Source of the DNA: JAWCQZ01 sp038869515 [NCBI: Halobacteria archaeon]
GTDB taxonomy: Archaea > Halobacteriota > Syntropharchaeia > JACQPP01
NCBI GenBank assembly: GCA_038869515.1
Contig: JAWCQZ010000001.1
Location: 450,119 to 514,118, forward strand
Reading direction: 5' to 3'
DNA length: 64,000 bases
Each line of letters starts with the position of its first letter. Position 1 is the first letter of the stretch. Shown in pieces: positions 9,660-19,537 of this stretch. The translations under genes and the position numbers were made by a program. Under the pieces are notes generated by a model that was given only the letters and a program-made list of their open reading frames with translations, did no database searches and was not told the origin of the DNA.

Positions 9660-12317
9660 TTATTTTTTAGCGGATTTTTGAAGGACCCCCATCCCAATCT
9701 TCAGCGCTTCCTCCAGTTTGTTCACGTTCACCCCGACCCCCTGCGCCACCTCCGGCCTCCCCCCGCCCTTCCCGCCGAGGATTTCGCACATCTTTTTGAC
9801 GACCTCCCGGGCGTCCGTCTTCCCCCCGGTCGCCACCACGAACCTCCCGTCCCTGCGCGCCACGATGCAGAGGAGGCCCCTCCCGGCGACCTCCCGGGCC
9901 ACCTTCGCCATGTTGCTGTCGTCGATTTCGGTTTTGACTACCGCGACGCAGCCCTTCGCCTCCCGCACCGCCTCCTCGACGTGGGCCCGGGCCATGGCGG
10001 CGTGGAGCCGCTCCAGCGCCTTCCCCCGCTCCTTCCACTCCTCGAAGAACTTCTCCACCGACTTCGGCAACTGCTCCGGCGGGACCCGCAGGGCGTCGGC
10101 TGCCCGCCGCAGGGTGGACTCCCTCTCTTGCACCGCCCGCAGGGCGGCCTCGCCCGCCGCGTATTCGAGGCGCTCCACGCCGTCCTGGATGCGCTCCGCC
10201 CGGAGAATCTTCACCGAACCGATGACCCCGGTGCTTTCGCAGTGGGTCCCGCCGCACGCCTGGACGTTCCCGTCCACCGTGACGGTCCGGATTCTCGGTC
10301 CGGGCGCGATGCCCCCCTGGTAGAGGCCGAATCCGTGGGCCCGCTCCGCCTCGTTGCGGTCGCGGAAGACCGCCTCGACCGGGAGGTTCTCCATGAGCAG
10401 CGCGTTCGCCACCGACTCGATGCGGCGCAACTCCTCCGGGTCGAGGGGGCGGAAGTGGGTGATATCGAGCCGCGCCGAGTGGATTCCCTTCTGCGCGCCG
10501 GTCTGCCAGACGTGGGGCCCGAGGACCCGCCGGCACGCCTCGAGGACCACGTGGGTCGCGGTGTGGTGCTTGGTGTGGGCGATGCGGCGCGCCGCGTTCA
10601 CCTCCCCTTCGACCCTGTCGCCGGCCTTGAACTCCCGGGGGTGGTCCACCCGGTGGAGGACGACTCCCTTGCTCTCCTGGACGTCCCGCACCGTCGCCGC
10701 CTTCCCCTTCACCGCAAGCACCCCCTGGTCGGCGGGCTGGCCGCCCCCCTCGGGGTAGAACGCGGTCGCGTCGAGGGCCACCCACTGGCCGGCCACGGCC
10801 GTCACCTTGGCGGTGAAGGCGAGGTCGGCGGGCTTCTCGTAGTAGAGCCTCCGGGTCGCGGGGGCCTGGACCTCCGGCAGCGCCGTCTCCTTCGCCACGG
10901 CCGCCCGCTTCGCGTGCCTCTGGGCGACCCGGGAGTAGAAGTCGTCGGGGACCTCGACCGTGACTCCGAGGGGCGCCGCCACCTCCCGCACAACTTCGGG
11001 GACGAGGCCGTGGCTGTCGTACCACTCCACCAGCGCGTCGAGGGCCACCCGTTTCTGCTTTCCGATCTCCCGCTCCACCATCCTCCGCCCCCGCTCCAGG
11101 GTCTCCCGGTAGCGCTTCCCCTCCTCCTCCAGCATCTCCTTCAGGGACTCGTGGCCCAGCGGGAAGTGCAGCTCGACCACCTCGGGGACGGAGAGCCGGA
11201 GCCCCAGGCCGTCCATGAGCCGCCGGAGCCTCCGGAGAATGAGCCGCGCCAGGTATCCGACGTGGACGTTGCTCGGCACCACCCCGTCCCGCACCATCCA
11301 GCCGAGGGTCCGCGCATGGTCCACCACGGCGTAGGCCGACTCAATGGGCTCCAGCGTTCTCTCCAGTTTGTCCGCATCGAGCCCGACCTCCTTCGAGACC
11401 CTCTTCCGGAGTTCCCGGAGGGTCGTCCCGCGCAAGTCCCCCATCGGCCCCGCGAGCCGCGCCACCTTCCCGAGGAGGTCGCGGTGCTTCTCGATGTCGA
11501 GTCCCGCGAGCCCCTGGATCCGGCGCACGACCTCCGGGAAGACCGAGTCGTAGACGGTCGGCGTCCCCTGCGAGGCCCAGGCAAGCCGCTCCAGGCCGTA
11601 GCCGGTGTCCACGATGCGCCGCTCCATGGGCCGGTACTTCTGCCCCCCCAGCTCCACGTCTCCAGCGGGGTGGGCCTCCCGGTCCATGAAGACGAGCGTC
11701 GCCACCTCGAGCCCGCCGAGCATCACCTCGACGCTCGGGCCGGCGTTGCCTCCGCCGAACCACCACTTCTCCTTGTAGGTCACCGCCGCCGGGTCGGCCC
11801 CCGCCTTCCAGAGGAACTCCGAGCAGAGCCGGAGCGTCTCGTCCCGCCAGTAGACCTCCTTGCCGGGGGCGTTGAACGCGTGGTGGGCCATCATCTCGAA
11901 ACTGGTGAGGTGGCGCCCCGAGCGCCCGACCGACTCCACGTCGTCGAGGCGGATGCACGGCTGGGAGATGGCGAGCGGGTTGGCCGGGGGCGGCACCTGG
12001 CCCGAGGTGACCCAGGGCTGGAAGTCGTAGATGGAGGCGTTGGTGAGCAGGACGTCGTCGCGCCACCGCGCCGCCACCACCGGATAGGGCTTCAGGCGGG
12101 TGTGGCCCTGCGACTCCAGGAAGGAGAGGTAGGCCTCCCGCATCTGCTCCACCGACTTTCGCTGGAGGACCGGCGCACCGATGAAGGAGTAGGGGACGCA
12201 GGGCGCGTCGCCGCACCGGTCCCGTCCCGGGTCGAGGCTCCAGAAGTCGGCGCCGCACGACCCGCACGTCTTGCGGTGGTATCCGCACTCCTTGAAGAAC
12301 GCCAGGTCCTGGAACAT
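9660..12317 (-). CDS. alaS: Alanyl-tRNA synthetase, archaeal type
   Basis: Charges tRNA-Ala. The protein is about 885 residues with the archaeal N-terminal zinc-like segment (CGYHRKTCGSCGADFW), the class II catalytic core, the tRNA-recognition helices, an editing domain with HTATH near residue 600 and the downstream CGGTHC motif, then a C-terminal dimerisation/DHHA1-like region. The ATG at 12317 starts the protein in MFQDLAFFKECGYHRK, matching archaeal relatives; a frame open to 12446 would run through the TATA box and into the divergent gene. The tRNA above lies downstream on the same strand. Confidence 0.95.
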   Translation of the reverse strand: MFQDLAFFKECGYHRKTCGSCGADFWSLDPGRDRCGDAPCVPYSFIGAPVLQRKSVEQMREAYLSFLESQGHTRLKPYPVVAARWRDDVLLTNASIYDFQPWVTSGQVPPPANPLAISQPCIRLDDVESVGRSGRHLTSFEMMAHHAFNAPGKEVYWRDETLRLCSEFLWKAGADPAAVTYKEKWWFGGGNAGPSVEVMLGGLEVATLVFMDREAHPAGDVELGGQKYRPMERRIVDTGYGLERLAWASQGTPTVYDSVFPEVVRRIQGLAGLDIEKHRDLLGKVARLAGPMGDLRGTTLRELRKRVSKEVGLDADKLERTLEPIESAYAVVDHARTLGWMVRDGVVPSNVHVGYLARLILRRLRRLMDGLGLRLSVPEVVELHFPLGHESLKEMLEEEGKRYRETLERGRRMVEREIGKQKRVALDALVEWYDSHGLVPEVVREVAAPLGVTVEVPDDFYSRVAQRHAKRAAVAKETALPEVQAPATRRLYYEKPADLAFTAKVTAVAGQWVALDATAFYPEGGGQPADQGVLAVKGKAATVRDVQESKGVVLHRVDHPREFKAGDRVEGEVNAARRIAHTKHHTATHVVLEACRRVLGPHVWQTGAQKGIHSARLDITHFRPLDPEELRRIESVANALLMENLPVEAVFRDRNEAERAHGFGLYQGGIAPGPRIRTVTVDGNVQACGGTHCESTGVIGSVKILRAERIQDGVERLEYAAGEAALRAVQERESTLRRAADALRVPPEQLPKSVEKFFEEWKERGKALERLHAAMARAHVEEAVREAKGCVAVVKTEIDDSNMAKVAREVAGRGLLCIVARRDGRFVVATGGKTDAREVVKKMCEILGGKGGGRPEVAQGVGVNVNKLEEALKIGMGVLQKSAKK

Positions 12318-12392
12318 GGCTTCGTGGCGCGAGAGGGGCTCTTTCGAAAAGAACCTTCCGTTCCGCGAAAATCGCGCGCGGGGCAGGTCCAG

Positions 12393-12404
12393 AAAATATA
12401 TATG
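12393..12404 (+). promoter_or_regulatory. TATA box for the membrane protein gene
   Basis: AAAATATATATG lies 22-33 bases before the ATG at 12426 in otherwise GC-rich DNA, the spacing expected for a leaderless archaeal message. It may also help drive alaS on the other strand, 76 bases away. Confidence 0.6.
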
Positions 12405-12425
12405 CGCCCCCTCCGGTCCCCAACG

Positions 12426-13115
12426 ATGGCGTTCGAGGCCGTCCACCTGCGACGGTTCCCGCTCCTCTGGTGGCTCAAGTTCGAGGGCTACGAGCCGAAC
12501 TTTTTCCTTTTCGCCGGGCTCCTCCTCCTGATTTTCCTGCCCGCGGCTCCCCTGGCGGCCATCGCCGCGGCGGCCGGCGTCTGGCTCGCCAGCGGCTTCG
12601 ACGTCCAGGTCCCCGGCTCCTTCCGCACCCGCAAGCCGGCCCTTTCAGCGGAGACCGCCTCCTTCCTCGAGAAACTCCACGGGGTTCCGGTGGCCGAGCC
12701 CCTCGCCAAGGGGGAGCGGACCTACCGGACCCGCCTGGCGCTGAACCTCGGCACCGCACTCTTCCCCGTCGCCTTCCTGGTCTACCTCGTCTGGAGCGGC
12801 TCCTCGACCGCGCTCGCATCCCTCGCGACCCTCATCCCGGTCGTTTTCCTCACCGTCCTCCTCGGGAAGGCGGAGCCCGGCGTCGGCATCCTCCTCCCTC
12901 CCTACGCGGCCCTGGCGGCGCTCCCCATCACCCTCCTCCTCCACGGCGGCCCCCTGATGGCCATGGCGACCGCCGGCATCGGCGTCATGGTGGGCTCCCT
13001 GGTCCTCGTCTTCTCGGTGAAGCGGGACGAGCCCGGAGCCCCCGTCTACCGCATCGGCGGCAAGGGGAGCGGCGCAGCGGTCGTCCTGACGGCCATCCTC
13101 GCCCTCCTGCTCTGA
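12426..13115 (+). CDS. Polytopic membrane protein, DUF1614-like
   Basis: A 229-residue membrane protein with about five to six hydrophobic segments (about 24-60, 95-118, 121-137, 148-163, 167-183 and the C-terminal 210-229) separated by short polar loops. The layout, the GIGILLPPYAALA segment and the ending GGKGSGAAVVLTAILALLL recall DUF1614 archaeal membrane proteins; I am not certain of the family. No catalytic motif is visible. Its stop is one base away from the stop of the convergent glycosyltransferase. Confidence 0.65.
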   Translation: MAFEAVHLRRFPLLWWLKFEGYEPNFFLFAGLLLLIFLPAAPLAAIAAAAGVWLASGFDVQVPGSFRTRKPALSAETASFLEKLHGVPVAEPLAKGERTYRTRLALNLGTALFPVAFLVYLVWSGSSTALASLATLIPVVFLTVLLGKAEPGVGILLPPYAALAALPITLLLHGGPLMAMATAGIGVMVGSLVLVFSVKRDEPGAPVYRIGGKGSGAAVVLTAILALLL

Positions 13116-13116
13116 T

Positions 13117-14313
13117 TTATCGCCGCCGCTCGCCGAACCGCGCCGCGGCCTCCCGGTAGACCGAGAGAGTCCGCTCCACCACCGCCTCGACGGAGAAGCG
13201 CTCCGCCACGAGCCTCCGCGCCTCCGCCCCCAGCCGCTCCCGGAGGCCCGGGTCCCCCAGGAGGGTCCGCAACCCCTCGGCGAGCCCCTCCACGTCCCCC
13301 GGCGGGAAGCGGAGGCCGCTGCGCCCCGGTTCCAGGAACTCCGCCACCCCGGGGATGGAGGAGGCGACCACCGGCCTCCCGCACGCCATCGCCTCCTGGA
13401 GGATGTTGGAGACCCCGACGTTGGCGTAGACAGGGACCGCCACCGCGTCGGCGCCGTTGAAGAGGGCGGGCAGGTCGCGGTGGGGCACCGCGGGGCGGAA
13501 GACCACGCGGTCGCCGAGGCCCAGGTCCCGCGCCAGGGCGCGGAGGCGGGGCTCCTCGGGCCCTTCCCCCACCAGGAGGACCCGGAGGCCGGGGAACTCG
13601 GGCCCGATGCGGGCCGCCGCCTCGAGCAGGAGGTGGAGCCCCTTCCAGGGCTCGAACCTCCCCCCGGCCAGGAGCGTGGGACCGTCGAAGAGGCGGGGAA
13701 CCTTGCGGGGCGCGAAGGCCTTCGCGTCCACGCCGTTCGGGACCACCCGGATGCGCTCCCGGGGAATGCCGAGGCCCCGGAGGAGGCCCGCGGCGTGCTC
13801 CGTGGTGGGGAGCAGGAAGTCGTAGCCGTCGAGGTAGAGTTTCTGGAGCGCCGCCGCCATCCGGACGGAGGGGTGGGGCAGCGCCAGCGTCCTCTCCATC
13901 GGCTCCCCGGGGGACCAGCCGGGGGGCCGGAGGTGGCTGGCGACCTCGGAGGGGAGGAAGCCGCCGAACCGGAGCAGCCGCACCGCGGGCGTCGTCTTCC
14001 CCGCCAGGAGCCCCGCGAGGCCGGAGGCCGCCACCTCCATCGCGTGGAGGACGGGGGTCCGGTGGCGGAGGGCCGCGGCCGCCGCCCCGACTCCGAGGAG
14101 GACGCCCGAGGCGAGCCACGGGAGGGGCCGGAACTCCCCGGCGGTCGAGGGGAGGGGGAGGCGGTAGACCGTGCTCCCCGAGAAGGCGCGCCCCGCCTCC
14201 CTCTGTGAGACCATGACCGGCGAGTGGCCGCGGGAGGCGAGGCCCCGGAGCAGGTGCTGGGCCTGGATGGAGCCGCCCCCCAGGGCCGAGCGGCAGACCA
14301 GCAGGACGCGCAT
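13117..14313 (-). CDS. Family 4 glycosyltransferase
   Basis: A GT-B fold transferase of about 398 residues, likely moving a nucleotide-activated sugar to a glycan or lipid carrier on the cytosolic face. The N-terminal domain begins MRVLLVCRSALGGGSIQAQHL. The C-terminal half has VVPNGVD, the GRFEPWKGLHLLLEA strand-loop and the E-x7-E sugar-nucleotide motif in EAMACGRPVVASSIPGVAEFLE. I use the ATG at 14313, because the frame back to 14382 crosses an A/T-rich probable promoter at 14334-14342. It diverges from the sugar oxidoreductase cluster, suggesting a shared role in glycan synthesis. Confidence 0.85.
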   Translation of the reverse strand: MRVLLVCRSALGGGSIQAQHLLRGLASRGHSPVMVSQREAGRAFSGSTVYRLPLPSTAGEFRPLPWLASGVLLGVGAAAAALRHRTPVLHAMEVAASGLAGLLAGKTTPAVRLLRFGGFLPSEVASHLRPPGWSPGEPMERTLALPHPSVRMAAALQKLYLDGYDFLLPTTEHAAGLLRGLGIPRERIRVVPNGVDAKAFAPRKVPRLFDGPTLLAGGRFEPWKGLHLLLEAAARIGPEFPGLRVLLVGEGPEEPRLRALARDLGLGDRVVFRPAVPHRDLPALFNGADAVAVPVYANVGVSNILQEAMACGRPVVASSIPGVAEFLEPGRSGLRFPPGDVEGLAEGLRTLLGDPGLRERLGAEARRLVAERFSVEAVVERTLSVYREAAARFGERRR

Positions 14314-14405
14314 CCTCCCCCCTGCGCCTCCCGCTCCATAATCCTTCGGCGCAATTCGGAGAGATGTCGGAAAACTATTCATAGCGGCCGTCCCACGGTC
14401 GGGCT

Positions 14406-15380
14406 GTGCGGAAGCGAATCCTCCAAATCGGTCTTGGCGGCTGGGGAAAGAACCACCTGAGGGTCTGGAACGAACTCCGCCAGGAGGTCTTCGTCGCGGA
14501 CGTCGTCGAGAAGTCCCTCCAGGAGTGCCAAATCTACAACATCCCCGCCTCCCGGACCGGAACCGACTTCCGCGCCTTCCTCGACAAGGTGGACGCGGTG
14601 GACATCGTCACGCCCACCGACACCCACTTCCCGGTGGCCAAAGCGTGCCTCGAGGCGGGGAAGGACCTCCACATCGAGAAGCCTCTCACCCTCAACACCC
14701 GCGAGGGGGAGGCCCTCGTGAAACTGGCGCGGGAGCAGAAGCGGCTCGTGCAGGCGGGCCACATCTTCCGCTACAACCCGGCGAGCCTCTTCATCCGCGA
14801 CGCCATCCGGAAGGGCGACCTCGGCCAGGTCCGCGTCCTCTTCGGCCGCTACGCTGGCTTCAAGCGGCCCCGGACCGACGTCGGCGTCCTCCAGACCGAC
14901 GCCATCCACTACCTCGACCTCTTCTCCTTCTTCCTGGACAAGCGCCCCCTGCGCGTGCAGGCGGTGGCCCGCGACTTCCTCGGCCGGGGGCTGGAGGACA
15001 CGGCCCTGGTGAACCTCGACTACGGCTCCGCCATCGCCCACGTCGAGGCGGGCTACTTCCCGCCCCAGACCCAGCGGGACGTCACCGTCGTCGGGGACCA
15101 GAAGGCGGTCGCGGCCGACATCGTGGCCCAGAAGGTCCACGTCCACTCCCAGAGGCACGTGAACAGGGAGGGGCGGTGGACCGCGGAGGGGGGCGCCGTC
15201 TGGAGCCCCGAAATCCGGCAAGTCGAGCCCCTGAAGACCGAACTGGAGTCGTTCCTGAAGTGCGTCGAGACCCGCGAGAGCCCGGTGGCCGACGGCCAGG
15301 TGGGCCTCGAGGCCCTGAAGGTCGTCGAGGCGGCCTACGAGTCGGCGCGCCTGAAGCGGGAGGTCGAAATCCGGTGGTGA
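14406..15380 (+). CDS. Gfo/Idh/MocA-family NAD-dependent sugar oxidoreductase
   Basis: A 324-residue oxidoreductase: an N-terminal Rossmann domain ([17 protein letters not shown], residues 5-21) and the family motif EKPLT at about 95-99, then the C-terminal alpha/beta domain with DAIHYLDLF. It starts with GTG. With the two genes that overlap it, an acyltransferase and a DegT aminotransferase, it forms the set used to make 3-amino-3-deoxy (di)acetamido sugars such as the WlbA/WlbB/WlbE system. I infer it oxidises the 3-OH of a UDP-sugar acid. Confidence 0.85.
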   Translation: MRKRILQIGLGGWGKNHLRVWNELRQEVFVADVVEKSLQECQIYNIPASRTGTDFRAFLDKVDAVDIVTPTDTHFPVAKACLEAGKDLHIEKPLTLNTREGEALVKLAREQKRLVQAGHIFRYNPASLFIRDAIRKGDLGQVRVLFGRYAGFKRPRTDVGVLQTDAIHYLDLFSFFLDKRPLRVQAVARDFLGRGLEDTALVNLDYGSAIAHVEAGYFPPQTQRDVTVVGDQKAVAADIVAQKVHVHSQRHVNREGRWTAEGGAVWSPEIRQVEPLKTELESFLKCVETRESPVADGQVGLEALKVVEAAYESARLKREVEIRW

Positions 15381-16015
15381 AGACCGGGGTCTCCCCGCTG
15401 GCCAGACTCCACCCCCGCGTATTCCTGGGCGCGGGCTCAGCCGTCGAGGAGTTCGCCGTCCTGGGGGTCCCCCCCGGCGGCCGCCCCGCCCCCCTGCGCA
15501 TCGGCCCCGGCGCCCGCATCCGGAGCCACACGGTCATCTACGGCGGCAACTCCATCGGCCGCGGATTCGGGACCGGCCACGGGGCCCTCCTCCGGGAGGG
15601 GAACCGCGTCGGGAGCGAGGTCGTGGTGGGGAGCCACTCCGTGGTCGAGGGGCGCTGTCGCATCGAGGACCGCGCGACCATCCACTCCAACTGCTTCATC
15701 GGCGAGGAGACGGTCCTCCGGAGAAACGCCTGGGTCGGCCCCGGCGTCGTCACGGTGAACACCAAGTTCCCCCGCTGCGCCTACAAGGAGGCGTGCTTCG
15801 ACCCGCCGGTGGTGGGTCGGGACGCCGTCATCGGGGGCGGGGCCATCCTCATGCCCGGCGTGGAGGTGGGGGCGGGCTCCATGGTGGCCGCGGGAGCGGT
15901 GGTGACCCGCGACGTCCCCGCGGGGACCCTGGCGGTGGGCTCCCCAGCCCGCGTCGCGAAGCGCATGGAGGAAGTCCTCTGCCTCAACGGAAAGCGCTAC
16001 CGGAGGTCGAGGTGA
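15377..16015 (+). CDS. Left-handed beta-helix acyltransferase
   Basis: A 212-residue hexapeptide-repeat protein. Successive turns of the beta-helix ([53 protein letters not shown]) end with the usual [20 protein letters not shown] cap. Likely N-acetylates an amino sugar with acetyl-CoA, as WlbB/WbpD do. GTG start overlaps the oxidoreductase stop, and its own stop overlaps the next start, so the three proteins are made from one message. Confidence 0.85.
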   Translation: MKTGVSPLARLHPRVFLGAGSAVEEFAVLGVPPGGRPAPLRIGPGARIRSHTVIYGGNSIGRGFGTGHGALLREGNRVGSEVVVGSHSVVEGRCRIEDRATIHSNCFIGEETVLRRNAWVGPGVVTVNTKFPRCAYKEACFDPPVVGRDAVIGGGAILMPGVEVGAGSMVAAGAVVTRDVPAGTLAVGSPARVAKRMEEVLCLNGKRYRRSR

Positions 16016-17247
16016 CGCGCCCCGGCCACAAACGCGAGGCCCGGCGCGGCCGCTTCGGCTCCCGCGCATCCCGCGTCCTCCGGGAGAAGCGCCGGGTGGA
16101 CCTTGCAGCCCGGAAGCGGTCCCGGGCGCGGGCGCCGGCGCCCCGCCCGGCGCCGAGGCCCCCGGCCCGCCTCTCCGTCCCCCTCTCCCGCGTCGTCATT
16201 GACGACGAGGTCCGGAGGGCCGCCCTCCGGGCCCTCGACTCGGGCCGCTACATTCTCGCGGACGAGTGCCGAGCCTTCGAAGCGGAGCTCGCCAGGCTCA
16301 CGGGCACGAAGCACGCGGTCCTCGTCAACTCGGGCACCTCCGCGATTTACCTCGCCCTGAAGGCTCTCGGGGTCAAGGAGGGCTCCGAGGTGATAGTCCC
16401 CTCGCTCACCGCGTTCCCGACGGTGGAGCCCATCTGCCACCTTGGAGCCCGGCCGGTCTTCGTGGACATCGGCGACACCTGCACCGCGGACCCGGATGCG
16501 GTCCGCAAGGCTGTCACTCCGAGGACCGCGGCCATCCTGCCGGTCCACCTCTACGGCCACCCCGCCGACCTCGGCCCCCTGCTCGAAGTGGCCAGCGACC
16601 ACTCCATTCCCCTCGTCGAAGACGCCTGCCAGGCACACGGGGCGCGCACCCGGGGGAGGCGGGTCGGCTCCATGGGCGCGGCGGGCTGCTTCTCCTTCTA
16701 TCCATCGAAGAACCTCACCGTGGCGGGGGACGGGGGAGCGGTCACCACAGACCGGGACGACATCGCCAAGGCCATCCGGATGCTGCGGGACCATGGCCGC
16801 CAGTCCAAATACCTCCACGAGGCGGTCGGCTACAACTTCCGGTTCAACGAAATCCAGGCGGCGGTGGGCCGGGTCCTGTTGCGCCGCCTGGAGGGATTCA
16901 ACCGGAGGCGGCGCGAGGTCGCGGCGGCCTACCGGAAGGGCCTCGCAGCCACCCCTCTGGGCCTTCCCCCCGAAACCATAGAAACGGAGCCCGTCTACCA
17001 CCTCTTCGTGGTCCGCACCCCGCGCCGGGAGCAACTCCAGGAGTTCCTCAAGGAGCGCGGGATCGAGACCGGCGTCCACTACCCGGTCCCCTGCCACCTC
17101 CAGCCCGCCCTGGCCCACCTGCCCCGGACCTCACTGCCCCGGACCGAGGCCGCGGCGCGGGAGATCCTTTCGCTCCCTATTTTCCCGAGCATCACCGCCG
17201 CACAGAGGGAGCACGTGGTGCGCTCGGTCGTGGAGTTCTTCGCCTAA
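16012..17247 (+). CDS. DegT/DnrJ/EryC1-family sugar aminotransferase
   Basis: A PLP enzyme that moves an amino group onto a keto-sugar nucleotide. The core begins at about residue 60 ([11 protein letters not shown]) and contains [11 protein letters not shown], the PLP-binding [10 protein letters not shown] and the lysine in [14 protein letters not shown], then [12 protein letters not shown]. The GTG at 16012 overlaps the previous stop. With it, about 60 residues rich in Arg, Ala and Pro precede the core, which family members lack; a later start cannot be excluded. Total 411 residues. The 3' end overlaps the convergent rnp3 by four bases. Confidence 0.87.
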   Translation: MTRPGHKREARRGRFGSRASRVLREKRRVDLAARKRSRARAPAPRPAPRPPARLSVPLSRVVIDDEVRRAALRALDSGRYILADECRAFEAELARLTGTKHAVLVNSGTSAIYLALKALGVKEGSEVIVPSLTAFPTVEPICHLGARPVFVDIGDTCTADPDAVRKAVTPRTAAILPVHLYGHPADLGPLLEVASDHSIPLVEDACQAHGARTRGRRVGSMGAAGCFSFYPSKNLTVAGDGGAVTTDRDDIAKAIRMLRDHGRQSKYLHEAVGYNFRFNEIQAAVGRVLLRRLEGFNRRRREVAAAYRKGLAATPLGLPPETIETEPVYHLFVVRTPRREQLQEFLKERGIETGVHYPVPCHLQPALAHLPRTSLPRTEAAAREILSLPIFPSITAAQREHVVRSVVEFFA

Positions 17248-17813
17248 ACGAGGCCGCGGCGCCCCAGGATGCGCCGGGGGACCCGCCCGAACCCGGCCAG
17301 GGCATCCTCACGGGTGAGCCCCGCCACCACTCCGAAGGAGGCGAGGTCCTCCGGGGCCCGGACCTCGGCGCGGCTCTCCGCCCCGGAAGTGAGCAGGACG
17401 GGGGCCTTCGCCTTCTTGGCCAGGAGGGCGTTGTGCCGGAGCCTCTGGAGGGCGCGGACGCGGTTCCCGCCCCGGAGCCGCAGCAGGTCGCCGACGCACA
17501 ACTCGACCGCGACGCCGCTCTCGGCGGCGAACCGGGCCGTGACCGTGTCGAGGAACCCGGGGGTTGAGAGGGCGTCCACGGCGGGGTGCCGGGCCGCCTT
17601 GCGCAACTCCTCCTTCGACCCGGTGGCGACGAAGACCGCCCCTTTCAGGCCCCGGTTCCGGGGGGACTCGGGGAGGAGGGTGACCGGGAAGAGGCCCGGG
17701 ACCGGCGGACCCGCGGCAACCACTCCCGCCCCCGACCAGCCCCATTCGCGGAGGAAGCCCGGGAGGTCCGGGTCCGGGGGGAGGCGTGTCCGGAGGTCGT
17801 AGAACTCTTTCAT
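17244..17813 (-). CDS. rnp3: RNase P protein component 3 (Rpp30)
   Basis: An archaeal RNase P protein of the PHP/TIM-like Rpp30 family that supports 5' processing of tRNA precursors. The 189-residue protein begins KEFYDLRTR, has the strand VAVELCVGDLLR, and the late segments AKKAKAPVLLTSGAESR and DLASFGVVAGL typical of the family. It is somewhat shorter than many homologues. It follows rpl15e by 30 bases, the common archaeal pairing. An ATAAGAT box lies about 25 bases before its start, so it may also have its own promoter. Confidence 0.85.
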   Translation of the reverse strand: MKEFYDLRTRLPPDPDLPGFLREWGWSGAGVVAAGPPVPGLFPVTLLPESPRNRGLKGAVFVATGSKEELRKAARHPAVDALSTPGFLDTVTARFAAESGVAVELCVGDLLRLRGGNRVRALQRLRHNALLAKKAKAPVLLTSGAESRAEVRAPEDLASFGVVAGLTREDALAGFGRVPRRILGRRGLV

Positions 17814-17843
17814 CGCCGAAGATGGGGCCTTCCGGCTTCTATC

Positions 17844-18344
17844 TTATGGCAGGCCGCGGGCGCGCTGCCCCGCGCTGGTGAGGGCCCGGAAGGCCCGGCC
17901 CCGGCGCCGCGCCGCGGGCGCCAGGCGGGGGTCGGCTTGCACCTCGGGGCTCGCCCGGTCCACGACGATGACCTCGAACCACTGGTGGCGGCCGTCGTCG
18001 GCCACCCAGTAGGAGTTGAGGACCTCCATGTTGGGGAACCGGCGCGCGACCCGCTCCTCCGCGATGCGCTGGATGGACTTGGCGGGGGTCATCCGGTTGA
18101 CGCCCATGTGCTTGGTCTTGCGCCCCCCCTTGAACCGCATCTTCCTCCGCCCCCCGCGCCGCACGCGCGCCCGGACCACGCCGACGCCCGGCTTCGCCCG
18201 GTAGCCGAGGCGCCGCGCCCGGTCGAGCCGGGTCGGCCGCTCGACCCGGAGGAGGGCGGGGCCCCGGCGCCACTTCTGGAGCCGCTCAAAGCGGAGTTCT
18301 TGTTTCCAGAAGGAGGCGTCCATCAGCTTGTAGGCGGAGGGCAT
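17844..18344 (-). CDS. rpl15e: Large-subunit ribosomal protein L15e
   Basis: A 166-residue basic ribosomal protein found in archaea and eukaryotes. The N-terminus [13 protein letters not shown], the stretch [20 protein letters not shown] and [21 protein letters not shown] are diagnostic, followed by [20 protein letters not shown]. The C-terminus is somewhat shorter than in many relatives. A TTTTAA box about 27 bases upstream, 18371-18378, lies between it and the divergent ygfZ and could serve both. Confidence 0.93.
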   Translation of the reverse strand: MPSAYKLMDASFWKQELRFERLQKWRRGPALLRVERPTRLDRARRLGYRAKPGVGVVRARVRRGGRRKMRFKGGRKTKHMGVNRMTPAKSIQRIAEERVARRFPNMEVLNSYWVADDGRHQWFEVIVVDRASPEVQADPRLAPAARRRGRAFRALTSAGQRARGLP

Positions 18345-18406
18345 GCTGGGCCCCTTTGGACCCCCCCGCCCATTAAAAGTTTCTTCCCTCTCCGGAGTGG
18401 GGAGAG

Positions 18407-19537
18407 ATGGAGTCGCCCCTCGCCCCCCGCCACCGCGCCCTCGGCGCCTCCTGGACCCGCGTGGCCGGGGCCGACCTCCCCCTCCACTACGGCTCCCCCG
18501 GGGCCGAGGTCCAGAAGGCGCGCCGGAGGGTCGCCCTCGCCGACCTCTCCTTCCGGCCCAAAGGCGAGGCGAGGGGCCCCGACGCCGCCGCCTTCCTCCA
18601 CAACCTCCTCGCCTGCGACGTCAGGGCGGTCGCCCCCGGGGCCGGGTGCTACGGGGCCCTGCTCGACTCCAAGGGGAAGATGGTGGCCGACCTCCACCTC
18701 TGGAGAATCGAGGAGGACCGCTTCCTCCTCGACACCGAGCCGGAGTCCTCAGGGCTCCCCGGCCGCCTGGGGACGTTCGTCCTCAACTCCAAGGTCGCCG
18801 TCGCCCCCGCCCGCATGGGCCACCTCCACCTCCTGGGCCCCGGGGCGGTGGAGCTCCTCTCGCGGCTCGGGGCGGGAGCGCCGGCGAAGGAGCACGCCCA
18901 CTTCGCCGCCTCCGTGGCGGGAGCGGAGGCGCGCGTGGTCCGCCTCTCCCGCTACGGCGTCGAGGGATTCGACCTCCTCGTTCCGGCCTCCGGGCTCGAA
19001 GCTCTCTGGGAGGCCTTCCGCAGGGCGGGGGCCCAGCCCGCGGGGTGGCAAGCCCTGGAAACGCTCCGGGTCGAGGCGGGAATCCCGCGCTTCGGCGCGG
19101 AGATGGACGCGGGGACATTTCCGCAGGAGGCGCGCATCGAGGGGCGGGCGGTGTCGTTCACCAAGGGGTGCTACCCGGGCCAGGAGACCATGGCGCGGCT
19201 CAAGAACCTGGGCCACGTGAACCGGCTCCTGGCGGGGCTCCTCCTGGACGGGCCCGCGCAGGCCGGGGCGCTCCTCCACGCAGAGGGCAAGGAGGCGGGC
19301 CGCCTCACGACCGCGTGCGACTCCCCGACCCTCGGGAAGAGCGCCGGGCTGGCCATGGTCCGGCAGGAGTTCGCCCGGACGGGGACGAGACTTCAGATTG
19401 AGAACGGCCCCGGGGCCGTCGTGGCCGACCTGCCCCTGATTCCGGCCGCCGCCACGGTGCCGCCGAGGAACCCAAACCGCCCCGAACCCAACCCCGTTTC
19501 GCGGGCGGAACGCGAGAGTTCGGGGCGGTTTCAATGA
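18407..19537 (+). CDS. ygfZ: YgfZ/GcvT-family folate-binding protein
   Basis: A GcvT-fold protein thought to help iron-sulfur enzyme maturation with tetrahydrofolate. The defining signature KGCYPGQE is present at about residues 258-265, inside [15 protein letters not shown]. The 376-residue length is longer than usual because the last 25 residues or so (from [10 protein letters not shown]) are not family-like and are encoded by a palindromic repeat. The stop overlaps the next gene's ATG. A typical aminomethyltransferase would lack the KGC motif, so a T-protein role is unlikely. Confidence 0.85.
   Translation: MESPLAPRHRALGASWTRVAGADLPLHYGSPGAEVQKARRRVALADLSFRPKGEARGPDAAAFLHNLLACDVRAVAPGAGCYGALLDSKGKMVADLHLWRIEEDRFLLDTEPESSGLPGRLGTFVLNSKVAVAPARMGHLHLLGPGAVELLSRLGAGAPAKEHAHFAASVAGAEARVVRLSRYGVEGFDLLVPASGLEALWEAFRRAGAQPAGWQALETLRVEAGIPRFGAEMDAGTFPQEARIEGRAVSFTKGCYPGQETMARLKNLGHVNRLLAGLLLDGPAQAGALLHAEGKEAGRLTTACDSPTLGKSAGLAMVRQEFARTGTRLQIENGPGAVVADLPLIPAAATVPPRNPNRPEPNPVSRAERESSGRFQ
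19474..19534. repeat. Nested inverted repeat and dispersed repeat copy at the end of ygfZ
   Basis: AAACCGCCCCGAAC at 19474-19487 is the exact reverse complement of 19518-19531, and TCGCG/CGCGA pair inside the loop. Bases 19492-19534 match 32007-32049: CCCCGTTT, GGAACGCGAGA and GGCGGTTTCAA are shared exactly and in order. The element encodes the atypical tail of YgfZ and runs to the start codon of the next gene. Confidence 0.6.

Noticed and set aside
9579-12425. Very long plus-strand frame antisense to alaS
   Set aside because: Composition is a shadow of AlaRS; only the segment from 12426 encodes a sensible protein.
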